Below, one piece after another: positions 46,940-59,239 of a DNA stretch of 64,000 nt. The position numbers and the translations under genes are program-made. Numbering within the stretch: position 1 is the stretch's first letter; every line of letters begins with the position of its first letter. Under the pieces are notes generated by a model, which saw only the letters and a program-made list of their open reading frames with translations, did no database searches and was not told the DNA's origin. This stretch comes from Erythrophleum ivorense (lineage: Eukaryota; Streptophyta; Magnoliopsida; Fabales; Fabaceae): contig JAIUCV010000001.1 in NCBI GenBank assembly GCA_026724425.1, positions 9,468,556 through 9,532,555 of the forward strand, written 5' to 3'.

Positions 46940-47500
46940 CACTACAAAAAAACAGGTAATTTCTCGCGGTATTTTTTCGTGAGAAAAAATAATAATTTCC
47001 GTGATAAAGGATTTTGTCACAAAAATTCTCACTCAAAGCTAACCGTGAAAAAACTAGCCGTAGGAATTACAATTTCTCACGGAAAATTTCCATGCTAAAC
47101 TTTTCTCGCAAACAAATTTCCGTGAGAAAAATAAGAGAGAAAGTTGATGTCAAGTCCGTGAATTTTCTCACAGATTGTCTTGTGGTAAAAATCCGCAAGA
47201 AAATGCTTCTCGCTAAAAAATTCTGCGAGAAAAACAAGAAGTTTTCTCACGGAACAAGGTAGTGAGAAAAAAGGGGATCCTGCTATGATTTCCGACGGAC
47301 AAATTCCGCGAGAAAATTAGTGAGAAAATTTGTCACAAAATATACCGGGAGAATTTTGAAAATATTATGTGTTTTTATCATCTTAGTTGAAAAAATCAGT
47401 GAAAAATACAGTGAGAAACAAAGTTTTTTCTGTGAGAAAAATAAAGATTTCGTTCGTGCAGCTTTCTCACGGAAAAATTCCGTGAGAAACTGGAAAAAAT
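46940..47500. repeat. Left terminus and subterminal repeats of the CACTA element
   Basis: After the terminal CACTACAA the words TTTCTCACGGAA and TTCCGTGAGAAA (with variants such as TCTCGCGG) recur in both orientations, for example near 47073, 47116, 47238 and 47461-47488. In En/Spm such repeats bind the TNPA protein. Short open frames here are shadows. Confidence 0.85.
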
Positions 47501-47729
47501 TGGTCATCCACTTCTTTTATAGCTTTACCTCTGCTTGAATAGTTACAACTTATTCAAACAGTCAAAAAGCACAGTGCTTATGTCCAGCTAACCAATAACA
47601 AAACCACAAATTTGTAATTTTTGTGTTAGAAATATCTGAAAGTACATTAAACTTAAGACATCAATGTATTTAGCATTACAAGTTTACATATCATAATTTC
47701 ATAATGTGACATAAATAAGAATGCTAGGA

Positions 47730-49423
47730 TCACTGTTCATCAGCATCATCATCATCATCACCACCACCACCACCACTACCACCACCATTGTCACCATCAT
47801 CATCATGGGTTAGTTTATCATACGAAGTGCCACCTCTTTCAGCTCCTATACTCATGTGAGTCATAATTTGTTTCATGAAAGCTTCCATCTTGTCTTCGTG
47901 CACCTTTTGCATCTTGGCAAGACTTGTCTCATAAATTTGGGCTTGTTTTAATAATTTCTCTTCTAATTTCTTCTCAAATGAGGCCTCTAAGTACGCTCTC
48001 ATTTGTGAAAGCTCACCAGGACCATATCCAAAGTGTTGTGTGCCATCAAAAGTAAGAAGACCAGCCTCTGACCCAAACCAATAAGCACGACCTCTTTTGT
48101 TCTTTCCACCGACAACTTTGAGCCATATAGAAGAATCAGTATCATCTGATCCTGACTCTTGAGTTTGCTTTATCTGCTCATATTGGCTCTGTAACAACAA
48201 AGAACAAATGAATATTAGGTACATAAACAAATTATAGTAACAATCTTATTAACAAACAAGTTAAATGACTTACATAAGTGTCAGAGGCTTTTTTACCAAT
48301 CCAACCTCCCTTCTTCTCATTGTGTTGGATCCTCTTGAATACTTCTGGGATCTGAACCTCTCTACCCAACTCTATTTCCTACAACACTTAGTTAAAATAC
48401 ATAAGAATTATAATATTTGAAAGGAAATATTTAAAAAGAAACAATAATTCAAAAAAACCATCGCATATAAAGATTATTTACCATCCTTCTCTTATGCTCT
48501 AAAAATGGAACACGCCCTCCTCTATGTAGGCATCTTCCAGTATCTGCAGCCCTATTTGCCTTATTACGTGTAGACTTGGCTTTGAATTCATCACTTTGCC
48601 AATACTCATCTAACTCAGCTCGAGCTGTTAGAGATAACCAATCACCTTTGGTTTTTCCAGTACGAATGTCTCTAAAAGATGCACACGTAATAGTGCTACA
48701 CTTTTTCCTCCATATCTTGTAAATTCGTCGCTCAGTAGATGGATCCCAAGCACACAATCTCTATATTAAAAATAAGCAAAGCTAATATTATAAATAATCA
48801 AAGTAACACATCAACTATATGTATTAAAACTTACAAGGTTATAAAATTGGCTTACTTTAAACTCTACAAACCATAAATTCTTCACAATATCAGGTACTTT
48901 AGTAAATGTTGGCCAACCACGCTCAAACTTACTATGAATAATCTGAGACAATATGATGACGAGTGGGATATGTGGATAAAACCTGTAAATGAAAAAAATG
49001 ATGCAATAAAAGTAAAAATAATGAAATAACTACAATACAAAAAAGGTTGCGTTTAAAGAATTCTTACTCCTCAACTCCATGCGGTCTAATAACTAGTCAT
49101 CTATCACTCAACCTCGTCCCTGGCTCATATCTAATGGGATGAGAAGATGAGCCAGCTGCATCTGTACTCAAAATATGTGTAGAAGGTATCTCTGAACCAA
49201 TGAAGGTTGAGGAATCAGGTGGTGTTTGGATATGTGGAGACGGAAAAGAAGATGATGCAGATGCTGATCCAGGAGGGGTCCCAGCATGGGGAGATAAGTG
49301 CGAAGATGATGACTGTACAACAGGTAATGGTATGTGAATTGGCTCAGGCTGTCGTACAAACTTTCCTTTTCCTTTTTTGGGTGCAGCAGATCCTCCACCC
49401 TTATTACGACCTCTATTTGACGT
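47730..49423 (-). pseudogene. CACTA second gene, TNPA/Ptta (Transposase_24) type
   Basis: Five exons with GT-AG introns can be placed on the - strand: 49423-49068, 48982-48856, 48760-48482, 48378-48274 and 48188-47730, keeping one frame (about 440 codons). The N-terminal exon is Ser/Pro-rich with a basic start (NRGRNKGGGSAAPKKGKGK). The middle exons give SKFERGWPTFTKVPDIV and RIYKIWRKKCSTITCASF with WLSLTARAELDEYW, the plant Ptta/En-Spm transposase domain. The last exon ends in an acidic and Gly-rich tail (HDDDGDNGGGSGGGGGDDDD). There is one in-frame TGA near the end of the first exon (after GTRLSDR), probably from a Trp codon. No start codon belongs to the first exon, which begins at a splice acceptor 106 bases after the transposase stop. 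In En/Spm this protein binds the subterminal repeats and helps excision. Exon borders are my reading, not measured. Confidence 0.8.
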
Positions 49424-49528
49424 CTGAAAAAAAAAATAAGCAAAACATTATCATTACCGATGTTAAAAAATAAGTTAAGTAAGTTAAATAAATGTTAAAT
49501 AACAATAACAAGTTAGTACCGAACACTA

Positions 49529-52500
49529 TCAATCACTTGTTAAAGAATAATCAGTAAGAGGATCCTCTTGAGTATCGGATGAGTCGGTATCTAATAGTTC
49601 CTCTTCTAAAACTTCATCATTTTCTTCTTCAATTTCATCAGTTGCATCAATAAAAGAGTCAACATGCACACCATCCACTTCTTCGCTCTGACCATTATTG
49701 TCTCTTAGATCTTGCTCATTAATGTCAGTATCAACTAACTGAGGTGAACCGTTGCTTTCGTCTTGAAATGGTGCATCTACATTATCATCACCAGGGGCTT
49801 CAATCCTATTTCTTGCTTTTGTTCTAATCACAACAAGCCAACCGTTTTTGTTGGATATCGATTTTGGATATGGTGTAAAGTATACTTGATCAGCTTGTTG
49901 GGCAAGGATAAAAGGGTCATTACCCTTGTATGTTCCTTTAGCCTTGACTTCTATAATACCATATTTAGAGCAAACTCGAGTTCCTTGGTTGGTAGGATCA
50001 TACCAATCACAGTTGAAGACTGTCAATCGCTTAGTTGGTAGGCCAGTAAATTCTAACTGTATAACCTCTTTCAGCACACCATGATATGAAAATTCAATTT
50101 CACCATGACTATTTCCTTTTACACATACCCCACTATTGTTTGTCTTCCTTCCTTTTGCCCAAGAGGCTGTATGAAACTTATACCCATTAACAGGCCATTG
50201 ATCCCATGTATGTGCAAGTCTCAAAGGACCCCAAGCCAATGAAACCAATAAAGCATCTTGTATTCCATTTGTAGGATTCAAAACCTAATCAAAGAACAGA
50301 TATTATGAAAATATAATATAAGAAGTTTAGTTCCATAACTATATAACCAATTATTCATAAATTGAATTATATACTTACATGAGTTTTGAACCAATCATGA
50401 AATTCAGATGAAATATACTTATCAATTACCTCATTGGATAAGGTAGAATTCTTGGAAAGTAATGTCTCAACATACAAACTACAATATACCACAAAAAAGT
50501 TAATCCTGGATAGTGAAAATATTATGACAAAAAGTTAATCCTATATATGCACATAAGTTATGAAAGAATCTTACCTTAAAAAAGGTTTAACCTCTGGACA
50601 ATTGAGAAGAACATACAACGTTATAGCATTAGCCTCATTATCAGTAAGATAACAAGTGTTACCAGTAGATCTTCCATGAGGCTGACCAGGATAGTTGAAA
50701 ATTGAAATGGGAGGATGATCATTGCACTCCCCACCATCATCATTTTGAGGAGCTCTCCTAGTTCTTGAGTGAACATGTGACTCAAAGTAATAAGAACAAA
50801 AAGTTAAAATTTCTTCAAGTATATATGCTTCACAAATAGATCCTTCAACATGTGCCTTATTTTTAACCTTTCTCTTTAGTGTATACAGAAATCTCTCAAA
50901 TGGATACATCCACCTATATTGTATAGGTTCACCCACTGTTGCTTCGTACACCAAGTGAATAGGTAAGTGTTCCATGGCATCAAAGAAACCAGGAGGAAAA
51001 ATCTTCTCAAGTTTACATAAAATGACAGGAATATTTTGCTCCATCACATTAAGGTTATTTAGTTGTAAACTAGGAGCACAGAGATCTCGAAAGAAATGAC
51101 TCAACTCTGTTAAAGTATTGGAAATCGATGTTGGTAACCCATTGGATACGATTGGTAATAGCCTCTCCATAAACACATGGAAATCATGACTTTTCATCCC
51201 TATTAAAGTGCAACTCTTCACATCAACACAACGTCCCAAGTTAGATGCATAACCATCTGGAAGCTTCAAAGATTTAATCCATTCACATATTGCTCTTTTA
51301 TGGTCCATATTAAATGTGTACGCTACCTTTGGCTTTGTCATTTTACCATTCCCTTTATCCTCCATGTGTAAAGTAGGTCGTTTACAGTACACAGCCAAAT
51401 CTAACCTTGCTTTCACATTATCTTTTGTCTTACCTTTCACATCCATTATTGTGTTAAACACATTATGGAAAATATTACTTTCTGTATGCATTACATCTAT
51501 ATTATGTGGATTCAACAAATCACGCCAATAGGGTAGGTCCCAAAAGATACTACGTTTAGTCCAATTATGATCTTGCCCGTATCCTTCTAAAGATAGGCTC
51601 GGAAATTCAGTTATTTTAGGAAATCTTTGAACTTGCTCATACACTTCTTCTCCTGAATACCTCAATGGTGGTGGTGAAGTCTCTATGGTGTTCTTTAGGA
51701 AGTTTTGTTTATTTCGATGAAATGGATGATTCATTAGTAAAAACTGACGATGACAATCAAAATAACACGTTTTTCCTCCATGCTTCAATCGGAATGCCTT
51801 TGAACAACCCATGCAAATGGGACAACCTAATCTTCCTGCAGTTTGCCAACCACTCAACATGCCATAAGCTGGAAAATCATTAATAGTCTACATAAGGGCA
51901 GCTCTTAACTTGAAATTTTGTTTCATAGAAATGTCATATGTTTGCACACCCTCTCCCCAAAGCAACTTCAAATCTGCAATTAGAGGTTGTAAGAAAACAT
52001 CAATTTTACTTTTTGGATTATGAGGCCCAGGTATTATGATTGTCAAGAACATATATTCTCGTCACATACACATACCGGGTGGAAGATTATATGGGGTGAC
52101 AATTACAGGCCAACAAGAGTAAGGCTTAGAACTCAAACTAAATGGAGTGAACCCATCAGTACAAAGACCCAATCTGACATTTCTTGGCTCTAATGCAAAT
52201 TCTGGATGAATTTGATCAAAATGCTTCCAAGCATTTCCATCCGATGGATGTGATAACACACCTTCATCACGATGATTTTCATGATGCCATCTCATGTACT
52301 TAGCTGAGGCATTAGAGGCAAACAATCTTTGCAGTCTTGGAATAATCGGTAAATACCACATTTGTTTATTGGGAACCTCCTTAAACCTCCCTTTTCCAAC
52401 TCTTGCCTCCTTAAATCTAGCTTCATCGCAAAATTGACATGCCCTATCATTAGCTACATCACCATAGTACAACATACACCCATTGCTACAACAGTCGATC

Positions 52501-53135
52501 TTTTGATAACCACAGCCAAGTTTCGAAACTAATTTTTTGGTTTGGTACAAGTTAGCAGGCATTCGGTGATTAGAAGGTAAAATTTCAAATATCAATGTGA
52601 TAATCTCATCAGTACATGCCTCTGGAATGTTATAATCAGATTTGATACTCAACAATCTTACAGCCACTGACAACACTGTATGATTTTGACACCCATCCCA
52701 CAATGGAGCCTGTGCAGCTCTTAGCATGTCATAAAATATCACAGCACTTGGATTTGGGTCTTCAGGCATATCATATCTCTCAAATGATGCTTCAGCCACA
52801 TCCCTAACCATTTGTTCATATGGATTAAAATCCATATGAATGCTAGTCTCAATTGGAGCTGATGGTGGATATTCTTCTCCATGATTATGCCAATAATAAT
52901 AATTAAGCATAAATCCTTTTTTATACAAGTGCATCCTAATTTCATCTGGCGTATGATACCTCATACATTTACATTTCACGCAAGGACATCTAAACCTCCC
53001 TTCTTGTTTAAATATATCTAACTGACTTGCAAATTGAATAAACTCCTCTACACCTGCAAAGAACTCATGTGTAATCCTTTGACGATTACCCTCTGTTCTA
53101 TTATACATCCAACGTCGATGTTCAGGAAGATCCAT
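49529..53135 (-). pseudogene. CACTA transposase, TNP2/TNPD type, two in-frame stops
   Basis: Three exons, 53135-50575, 50478-50379 and 50284-49529, join in one frame to about 1,138 codons, the usual size for the family. The start is the ATG at 53135 (MDLPEHRRWMYN). Domains in order: transposase-associated domain (residues about 5-90, with RCPCVKCKCMRYHTPDEIRM), the TNP2 core (about 130-480, with RLGLCTDGFTPF and INDFPAYGMLSGW and the DVMHTESN box), DUF4218 (about 700-800), and DUF4216 (about 930-1030, VFNCDWYDP), then an acidic Asp/Glu-rich tail. Two nonsense codons interrupt exon 1: TGA at codon 358 (52064-52062) and TAG at codon 416 (51890-51888), both inside the core. The frame is otherwise undamaged over more than 1,000 codons, which points to recent inactivation. 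The enzyme would cut and rejoin the element ends. Confidence 0.9.
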
Positions 53136-53159
53136 GAGACTTAAATGAAACCAAAAAAC

Positions 53160-56020
53160 AAAAACACAAAAATTAACATCATAAATTAGAACAATGATAG
53201 TGACTAGTGGTATATTCTCTAAGAATTTAAATACTACCTTAGTAATCTAAGGATGACAACAAAACTTCATCAATTCTTATTTCTTCTTCAAATAACTCAT
53301 TTTTAGAAATAGTATATTCTTATATTCTTGATTTTTGTTTTTTCCAATTAAATGTTAATTAAAATACTTAAAAAAATAAGATAATAAATAAATTCTAAAA
53401 AAATAATTTTTTTAAACTAAATTACGTAGGCATATTTTATAAATTGAATTATGTACAATTTTTAAATAAATTAAATTGAAATTAAATATTTAAATATAGA
53501 AAATAAAAGTTCAGTTCATAAACCCAAAAAAAAAGAATAAAACTTACTCAATCTCCATAGACATAATCACCCCAAAAATAATTGTATATACAAAAGTAAC
53601 ATAATAATTATCTAAAAATTATCACATCAGTCCATATCTCAAAAAGTAATAGTTACCAAACTTTAATTTAAAGATATTTATGATAAAAATTTTAAATTTT
53701 TTAAAGTAATTCAAAACTTAACAATTTAAATTGTATAAAAAATTATAATTTACAAGTTTAGAGTAAAAATTTTAATAGTTACACCTTTTGAAATAATTTT
53801 ACAATTTAAAATAATTTAATATAAATATTTTTAACTTATCACCATCAAATATGATTTCTCCACACATAAAATTTATTTTAAAATACTAAATTTTTTGTTC
53901 TCTAAAATAATTATAAAATATAAAATTATTTAAAATAAATATTTTTAATTGATGATCCTAAAATATAATTTTTCCAAATTAATAAAATTTGCTTCCCCAT
54001 TTGATAATCCTAACGACAAGTCGGAATAGTCACGTGCCTATATGTAATGCGTTATCCCCACCTTCATTTTACTACATGTCCCACTACTTTTCAATTGTCG
54101 TGCGTCATGGTTTATGTCAACATGTGGAGCTCACACACACACACACACAAAGAGAGCCATAACAAAGGCTTCTGAATATCTAAACACTATTGAGTATGGA
54201 TGTATGTGAATAAAATAGTGAATTCAAATTGTAGTCTTTTAAATAATATAATATTTTGTTGTACTTTAATTATTTAAAATTTTAACATTCTATTTTAATT
54301 TCCTAAATTTTATTTTTATATAAGTCTTGTTAACAAATAATTAAGAAAATGAATAATATAACTTAACATAAAGTTCATATAAAATAAAGTCTCATTGGTT
54401 AGAACTAAAATAGTAATTGACTATGATACATGAAAATTTTTTGGACTACGTGTGGTAATATGTACTTTTCGTATTGGGTGTAGGTTCCATCATGCATGCA
54501 GCACTGTAAACCATTTCATAAGATTTGAGCACAAAAAAGGGGTGTACCTGCTTACGAACACTATGATCATGGATTTGTTAGGATAATGAAAGAAGAAAAG
54601 TGTCACTTGATCTCTTTAGGAAATAGTTGAGGGCTTTCATTTCTATTCCCTTAAATTAATCAATTAGGTAGATTTAATAGTCCTATTTGATTTTATAGGA
54701 AAGTATAAATTTCACATCCTCAACAAATTTATTTGTATAGTAGTACGTACTTAGCTCCTTTGTCTAGATGATACAGTAAAAAAATAATTATTCAAATATT
54801 ACAGAATTAAAAATATTGGCACTAATATATATATTGGAAATTTGATAACACTGCCACTTTATTCCAAGAAATATGTGTTAGTATTAACCCAATTTTTTTT
54901 CAAACTTTGAGGAAAAAAAATTAAGTGAGGTAACTAAATGGGGGGCCCATGCAGAGGCACGACCCTAAAATAGATTAATTTCATTAAATTGTGCAACCAA
55001 GTTTGGCAAAAAAACATATATCTTTTTTGACAAACGTACAATGAACTCGGTATCGGTTACCACCGAATACCCATATAGGCTAAATGAATGCATTCACATT
55101 ATTTTTTATTTTATTTATTTGAACCGATATATCCAATCCCAATTATCTATCTATAATTGTCCATTAAAATATTAATTTGTTAAGCTGATCGCATACATTA
55201 AATTTATATTCTTGACAGATTAGATGTTTGTTGAAAAAAATATGGGGTACTTTAGAAAGATCATGGACTAGAGAGCTCCTGTATATAACCCAATACAATT
55301 GATATATTAGTTCTTAATAAAATTTAAATATTAGCTAAACTACGTGACCAAGAAGCATAGTTTAGCTGAAAAAGATAGTGATATAAACTCATTTTATAGT
55401 GATATAAAATGTAGTTTTATATGGTTTCTTAATATATAGGGCTAGTTAGGTACTCAAAACAATGTTAAGATGATTCATTACTCAAATTATTTGACACCTC
55501 CTCCACTTTCTATTCTTTACCCTTAAGCGATGAGCTTCTCAATTTTATAGGACAAACCCATGTGGCTGCTTTCTTTAACATTGGTTTTTATAATCCCCAT
55601 TCAATCAGTGTGGTCACTTTCTAAAGTTGGGGGGTTTTAATAAACTTGACTCTATCATTTTTAACTTTGTATTGCACTGTATTGTATTATTAAGGTGTTT
55701 ATATCACTATCTTTTTTAGCTAAAAATGAATTATCATACTCATTGGTTAGTACTCTGACACATGAAAATTTTTTGGACTTATCCAAATTTTAATAGTATG
55801 ATATTATATACAATAGACAAAATAAAAACAAAAAAAATGCAGTAGAAAAATAGCAACAAACAGACCAGTAATATAATCAGAAAAAAATATAACTATTATC
55901 ATACTTATATATAAAAAAATTAAAAAAAACCAATAAACAAAATAATGAAACATGATACTTGCATGTAACAGATAAAAAAAAGCTGGAGAAAATGACACTT
56001 ACTTTAGAATGATAGGAAAA
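53160..56020 (-). other. Non-coding 5' region of the CACTA element
   Basis: About 2.9 kb between the transposase start and the subterminal repeats has no coding domain. It is AT-rich at 53260-53990, has a CA run near 54132-54150, a 28-base inverted repeat pair at 55361-55724, and two similar words with TCATTGGTTAG and ACATGAAAATTTTTTGGACT at about 54393 and 55739. It may hold a long 5' intron or later insertions. Confidence 0.5.
55361..55724. repeat. Inverted repeat pair, possible MITE in CACTA element
   Basis: Positions 55361-55388 and 55697-55724 are inverted copies of 28 bases with a single mismatch; the core AAAAGATAGTGATATAAAC is present in both. They enclose 308 non-coding bases. Flanks do not show a matching duplication. 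Confidence 0.5.
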
Positions 56021-56404
56021 ATTGAGGCAACAATCAACTTTTCTCCATGAAAATCAAAATTTTTCCCACGGAGCAGCAACCAAAATTAAATCAACGTATG
56101 CATACGGAGCAGTTGATTTTCCGTCAGAAGTTTCTGTTCGCATACGGAGCAGCAGCCAAAACCCAGCAAAAATGATGCAAGATCTGTGCGACAATGGAGG
56201 TAACCCAGCAGAAATGAAATGAATCAAAGCAAGGTTTTGCAATAAAGTAACTCTTCTCCCCTAGATCTGTGTAAAGGGTTTAGAAATATAGCACCTTTTC
56301 TCCCCAAGCTCCCTTGTAGCATCGCCTGAACGAAACCCAACAGAAGAAGCGTCGTTTGCCCAGTTGAAACAAAATGAATCGAAGAGCAGGGTAGGGGAAA
56401 ATAG
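56021..56404 (-). promoter_or_regulatory. Probable leader region of the CACTA transcript
   Basis: GC-richer than its surroundings, with three copies of an ACGGAGCAG word (near 56070, 56104 and 56143), twice preceded by GCAT. Its place between the subterminal repeats and the long non-coding stretch fits an untranslated first exon or promoter, on the - strand. Inference only. Confidence 0.3.
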
Positions 56405-56925
56405 TGCCTTTTCTCACGGAATTTTCAGTGAGAAATAAGTGGCAAAAAGCTTCGCAGAATTTTCGAAATTCTCATGGAATTTTCTCACAAAAAATAAGTG
56501 GCAAAAGGCTTCGCAGAATTTTTGAAATTCTCACGAAATTTTCTCACAAAATTTTCCGTGAGAAATAAGTGGCAAAAGGCTTCGCAGAATTTTGAAAATT
56601 CTCACGGAATATTCTGTGAGAAAAAATTCTCGCGGAATATTCCGTGAGAAAATTCTCCCAAAATTAAAAAAAAAGGTAATTGGATTTCTGTCAATTTTTC
56701 TCACAGAAAATTACCGCGAGAAACTTTTCCCGCCTTTTCGCGCCACTATTCTGACAGTATTTCTCACGGAATTCTATCTATTTCCTCTCTCGCATATTTT
56801 TCCGTGAGAAAAGTCCGTGAAAAGGGTTTCTCCGTGATAAAATTGGTGATAATTTCCGTGGGAAGATGTGACGAAAACTTTTTCGCGAGAATATTCCGTG
56901 ACAAATTCGTTGCTTTCTTGTAGTG
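56405..56925. repeat. Right terminus and subterminal repeats of the CACTA element
   Basis: TTTCTCACGGAA / TTCCGTGAGAAA words are dense here. Positions about 56412-56632 form a tandem array: a unit with AAATAAGTGGCAAAA and GCTTCGCAGAATTTT occurs three times (from about 56435, 56492 and 56563). This is the 5' end of the two genes, so it also serves as the promoter side. Confidence 0.85.
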
Positions 56926-56928
56926 AAT

Positions 56929-58450
56929 TACACACAACTTTAATTTTATTACTAATCCTTGAATCGAGTACTTATTACTAAGTCAAAATTAAAGTGCATG
57001 TAACTATTAAGGATGATGCAACCCTTCTTACTTAATCATGTATAATTTAAACAGTCAAGCTTTAAGTATGACTTTTTCCCATACTTAAAGTAACCTCCAT
57101 AATGGAATAGTGATTGTGACACCTTGCCATTCAAAAAGTTGTGGGGGGTTGGGAGCAAAAGCAATTTTTTATGGAACTTTAATGTGAGTATCAATATATA
57201 TAGACCATCCTTGTAAAGTTAGTCATACACAAGGCTGGTCCTTATCTCCAGAAATATTTGGGATTCATAAAAGGCAAAACTATAACGAATGAACTCTATA
57301 TGATCTTGGAAAAGAGTAAGATCTTCGTGTCGATTTTTTAAAATGTTGAAGAAGATTCTTCCTTTTTGTTCTTCAATGGTAAAAGACTGGACATGCTATC
57401 TTTCCCTATTATACCTTATGGACCGCCATGGAGTTCATTCATTTAATATTGAATCAAAGGATAAATGTGAGCTCATGTCTTTCAATCTATCTTCGTGGTC
57501 AATTGCATATATTTATTCCAAGGCACTTTTCCTAGAAGACTACGTCGTGCCATACAAAAGCATCATTTACATTAATTTGGCTATCGATGCTTGGCTCAAC
57601 AAAACAGTTTCATTCTTTCATCGATGATTTTTTTTTTGGGACCACAAGTTTCATCAATGTTTGAAAGAGCGATAGAGTTTTAATACTGGAGAGCTGAAAA
57701 TTTTTCTCTTAATTCGCTTAATTTCAGTTGGAAGAGTTCAATGGCTTACATGCTATTCATAAATGTTTTTTATATTATTCAATGAAAAAAAATTATTAGA
57801 CACGTCTTCAAATCAATAAAAATTACATTTGTTCATTTAATTTTTTAAAAAAAAAATTGGCTAAACTACATCTTATGTTCTTCTTATTTGAAAAATTATA
57901 CTTGACTTTTCTTTAATTCATTTTATATTAAGGAAGTTAAATTTTTATACAATAATATTTCTCTTAGAAAGTTTTCTAATTATCTTTATTGTTATGCTGA
58001 GAATAAAATTACAATCTCATATTAATATTTAATATCAATTTAATTGTATTTATTGTCATATTAAGAATAAAATTATAATCTAATATTGCATAAAAAGTTT
58101 ACTTCTTTAATAAAAAAATAATTAGACAGGATTTTCTGCAATAAATATCAAAATGTTAAGAGAGTCAAGTGTAATTTTTAAAATAAAAAAACATCAAGTG
58201 TAATTTAACTAAATTTCAAAAATAATTAATGTAATTTACTCTTTAATTATTTTTTTCTTGTCTCACTCTTTACAAGAAATCTATATACAAAATAATTTCA
58301 TGTTGAAAATAGGACAACAAGAATTGGATGAACAGATAGATTTTTATATATACTTGTAGAAGTGAAACAATACTAATCAATTTCTTTATTGAAGAATGCA
58401 AAATCCTTTCATAAATTATATATATATATATTAATTAAATTATCAATATA
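56929..58450. other. Spacer with one unassigned 94-codon frame
   Basis: The + frame 57343-57627 starts MLKKILPFCSSMVKDWTCYL and contains LYLMDRHGVHSFNIESKD and ALFLEDYVVPYKS. It faintly recalls the C-terminal repeat region of plant F-box-associated proteins, but the likeness is too weak to call. If so it is a fragment with no F-box upstream. The rest is AT-rich spacer. Confidence 0.25.
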
Positions 58451-58970
58451 TTTTAGAGTTAATTAATAATTTATTTATAAAAAATTATTCTTTTCTCAAT
58501 TTGGTCTCAACTCAATTTAGTCTCTCAAACCTTTTCCCCAGTTAAAATAGTCTTTTCATTAAACAAACTCATAACCACATAACACACCTGCTGACGAAAC
58601 ATAAACAAAAGTTTATATAACCATTAATTCATAGCTAAACTTACCCAAGTAATATTTTTTACTAAAATGGTGTCTGTTTAGATAAATTTCATAAAGCTAA
58701 GCGATTGTTAGAACAGTATCATTTTGAGAAAAATTTTGCCTAAACAATAGTATTTCATTGGGAAATGCCACATGGGGAAATCTAAATCACGAGTTAATGG
58801 CCAAGTGGATTCTTGTTTAGCCCACATCAGTATATCTCTGAAATGACCATGAGATAGAAGGATCATTTGATTAAAAAAATATTAGAATTAAATTGGGAGG
58901 TTTTATTTTTAAAAAGCTAAATTCAAAAAGAAATAATCTTTTAAGAATTAAATCATTAATTTACTTTAAA
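58451..58970. mobile_element. Fold-back element with about 50-base arms
   Basis: Left arm 58451-58500 and right arm 58921-58970 are inverted copies at roughly three-quarters identity by eye, sharing AATTAAT and AATTTA words. The 520-bp unit is non-coding. Next to the left arm is CAATTTAGTCTCTCAAACC, similar to words in the 39121 unit. Confidence 0.5.
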
Positions 58971-59239
58971 GTTTGTTTATTTTTTAACATAAAATTAGTT
59001 ATATAATTCATAAAAAGTAAACCAATCATATAAACTAGATAAAATGAAGCATATTTCACAAATATGTCCTCTTTTATGTTGCACATGCCGTGATATTAAT
59101 TGCCTAAGCGTGCATCATAACACATGATTAGCTATTAATTTTAATGCCATATAATGCCTCCTTTACTTGGACAAACTGTATTTTATCTCCCTAAAATATA
59201 ATATAACTACAGGATTAATAATAATTTTACGAAGTTGTA

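Larger units (their letters stand above)
46940..56925 (-). mobile_element. CACTA (En/Spm) DNA transposon, near full length
   Basis: The ends are CACTACAAAAAAACAGG (46940) and TTGCTTTCTTGTAGTG (to 56925), inverted repeats matching at about 12 of the first 14 positions. The flanking 3 bases are AAT on both sides (46937-46939, 56926-56928), the duplication size expected for CACTA elements. Both ends carry dense subterminal repeats. Two genes lie on the - strand. The 9,986-bp length is normal for autonomous CACTA elements. Nonsense codons in both genes suggest this copy cannot move itself, but the termini look usable if transposase were supplied from elsewhere. Confidence 0.95.

Noticed and set aside
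49168..49443. 91-codon - strand frame before the TNPA-type gene
   Set aside because: It is a different frame from the exon that gives the Ser/Pro-rich N-terminus; the exon frame joins the next exon, this one does not.
49207..50041. Frames on the + strand opposite the CACTA genes
   Set aside because: The - strand has clear family domains with consistent introns; the + frames are shadows.
57343..57627. 94-codon frame as an F-box-associated protein
   Set aside because: The likeness is only a few residues in loose order; not enough to call a gene or pseudogene.
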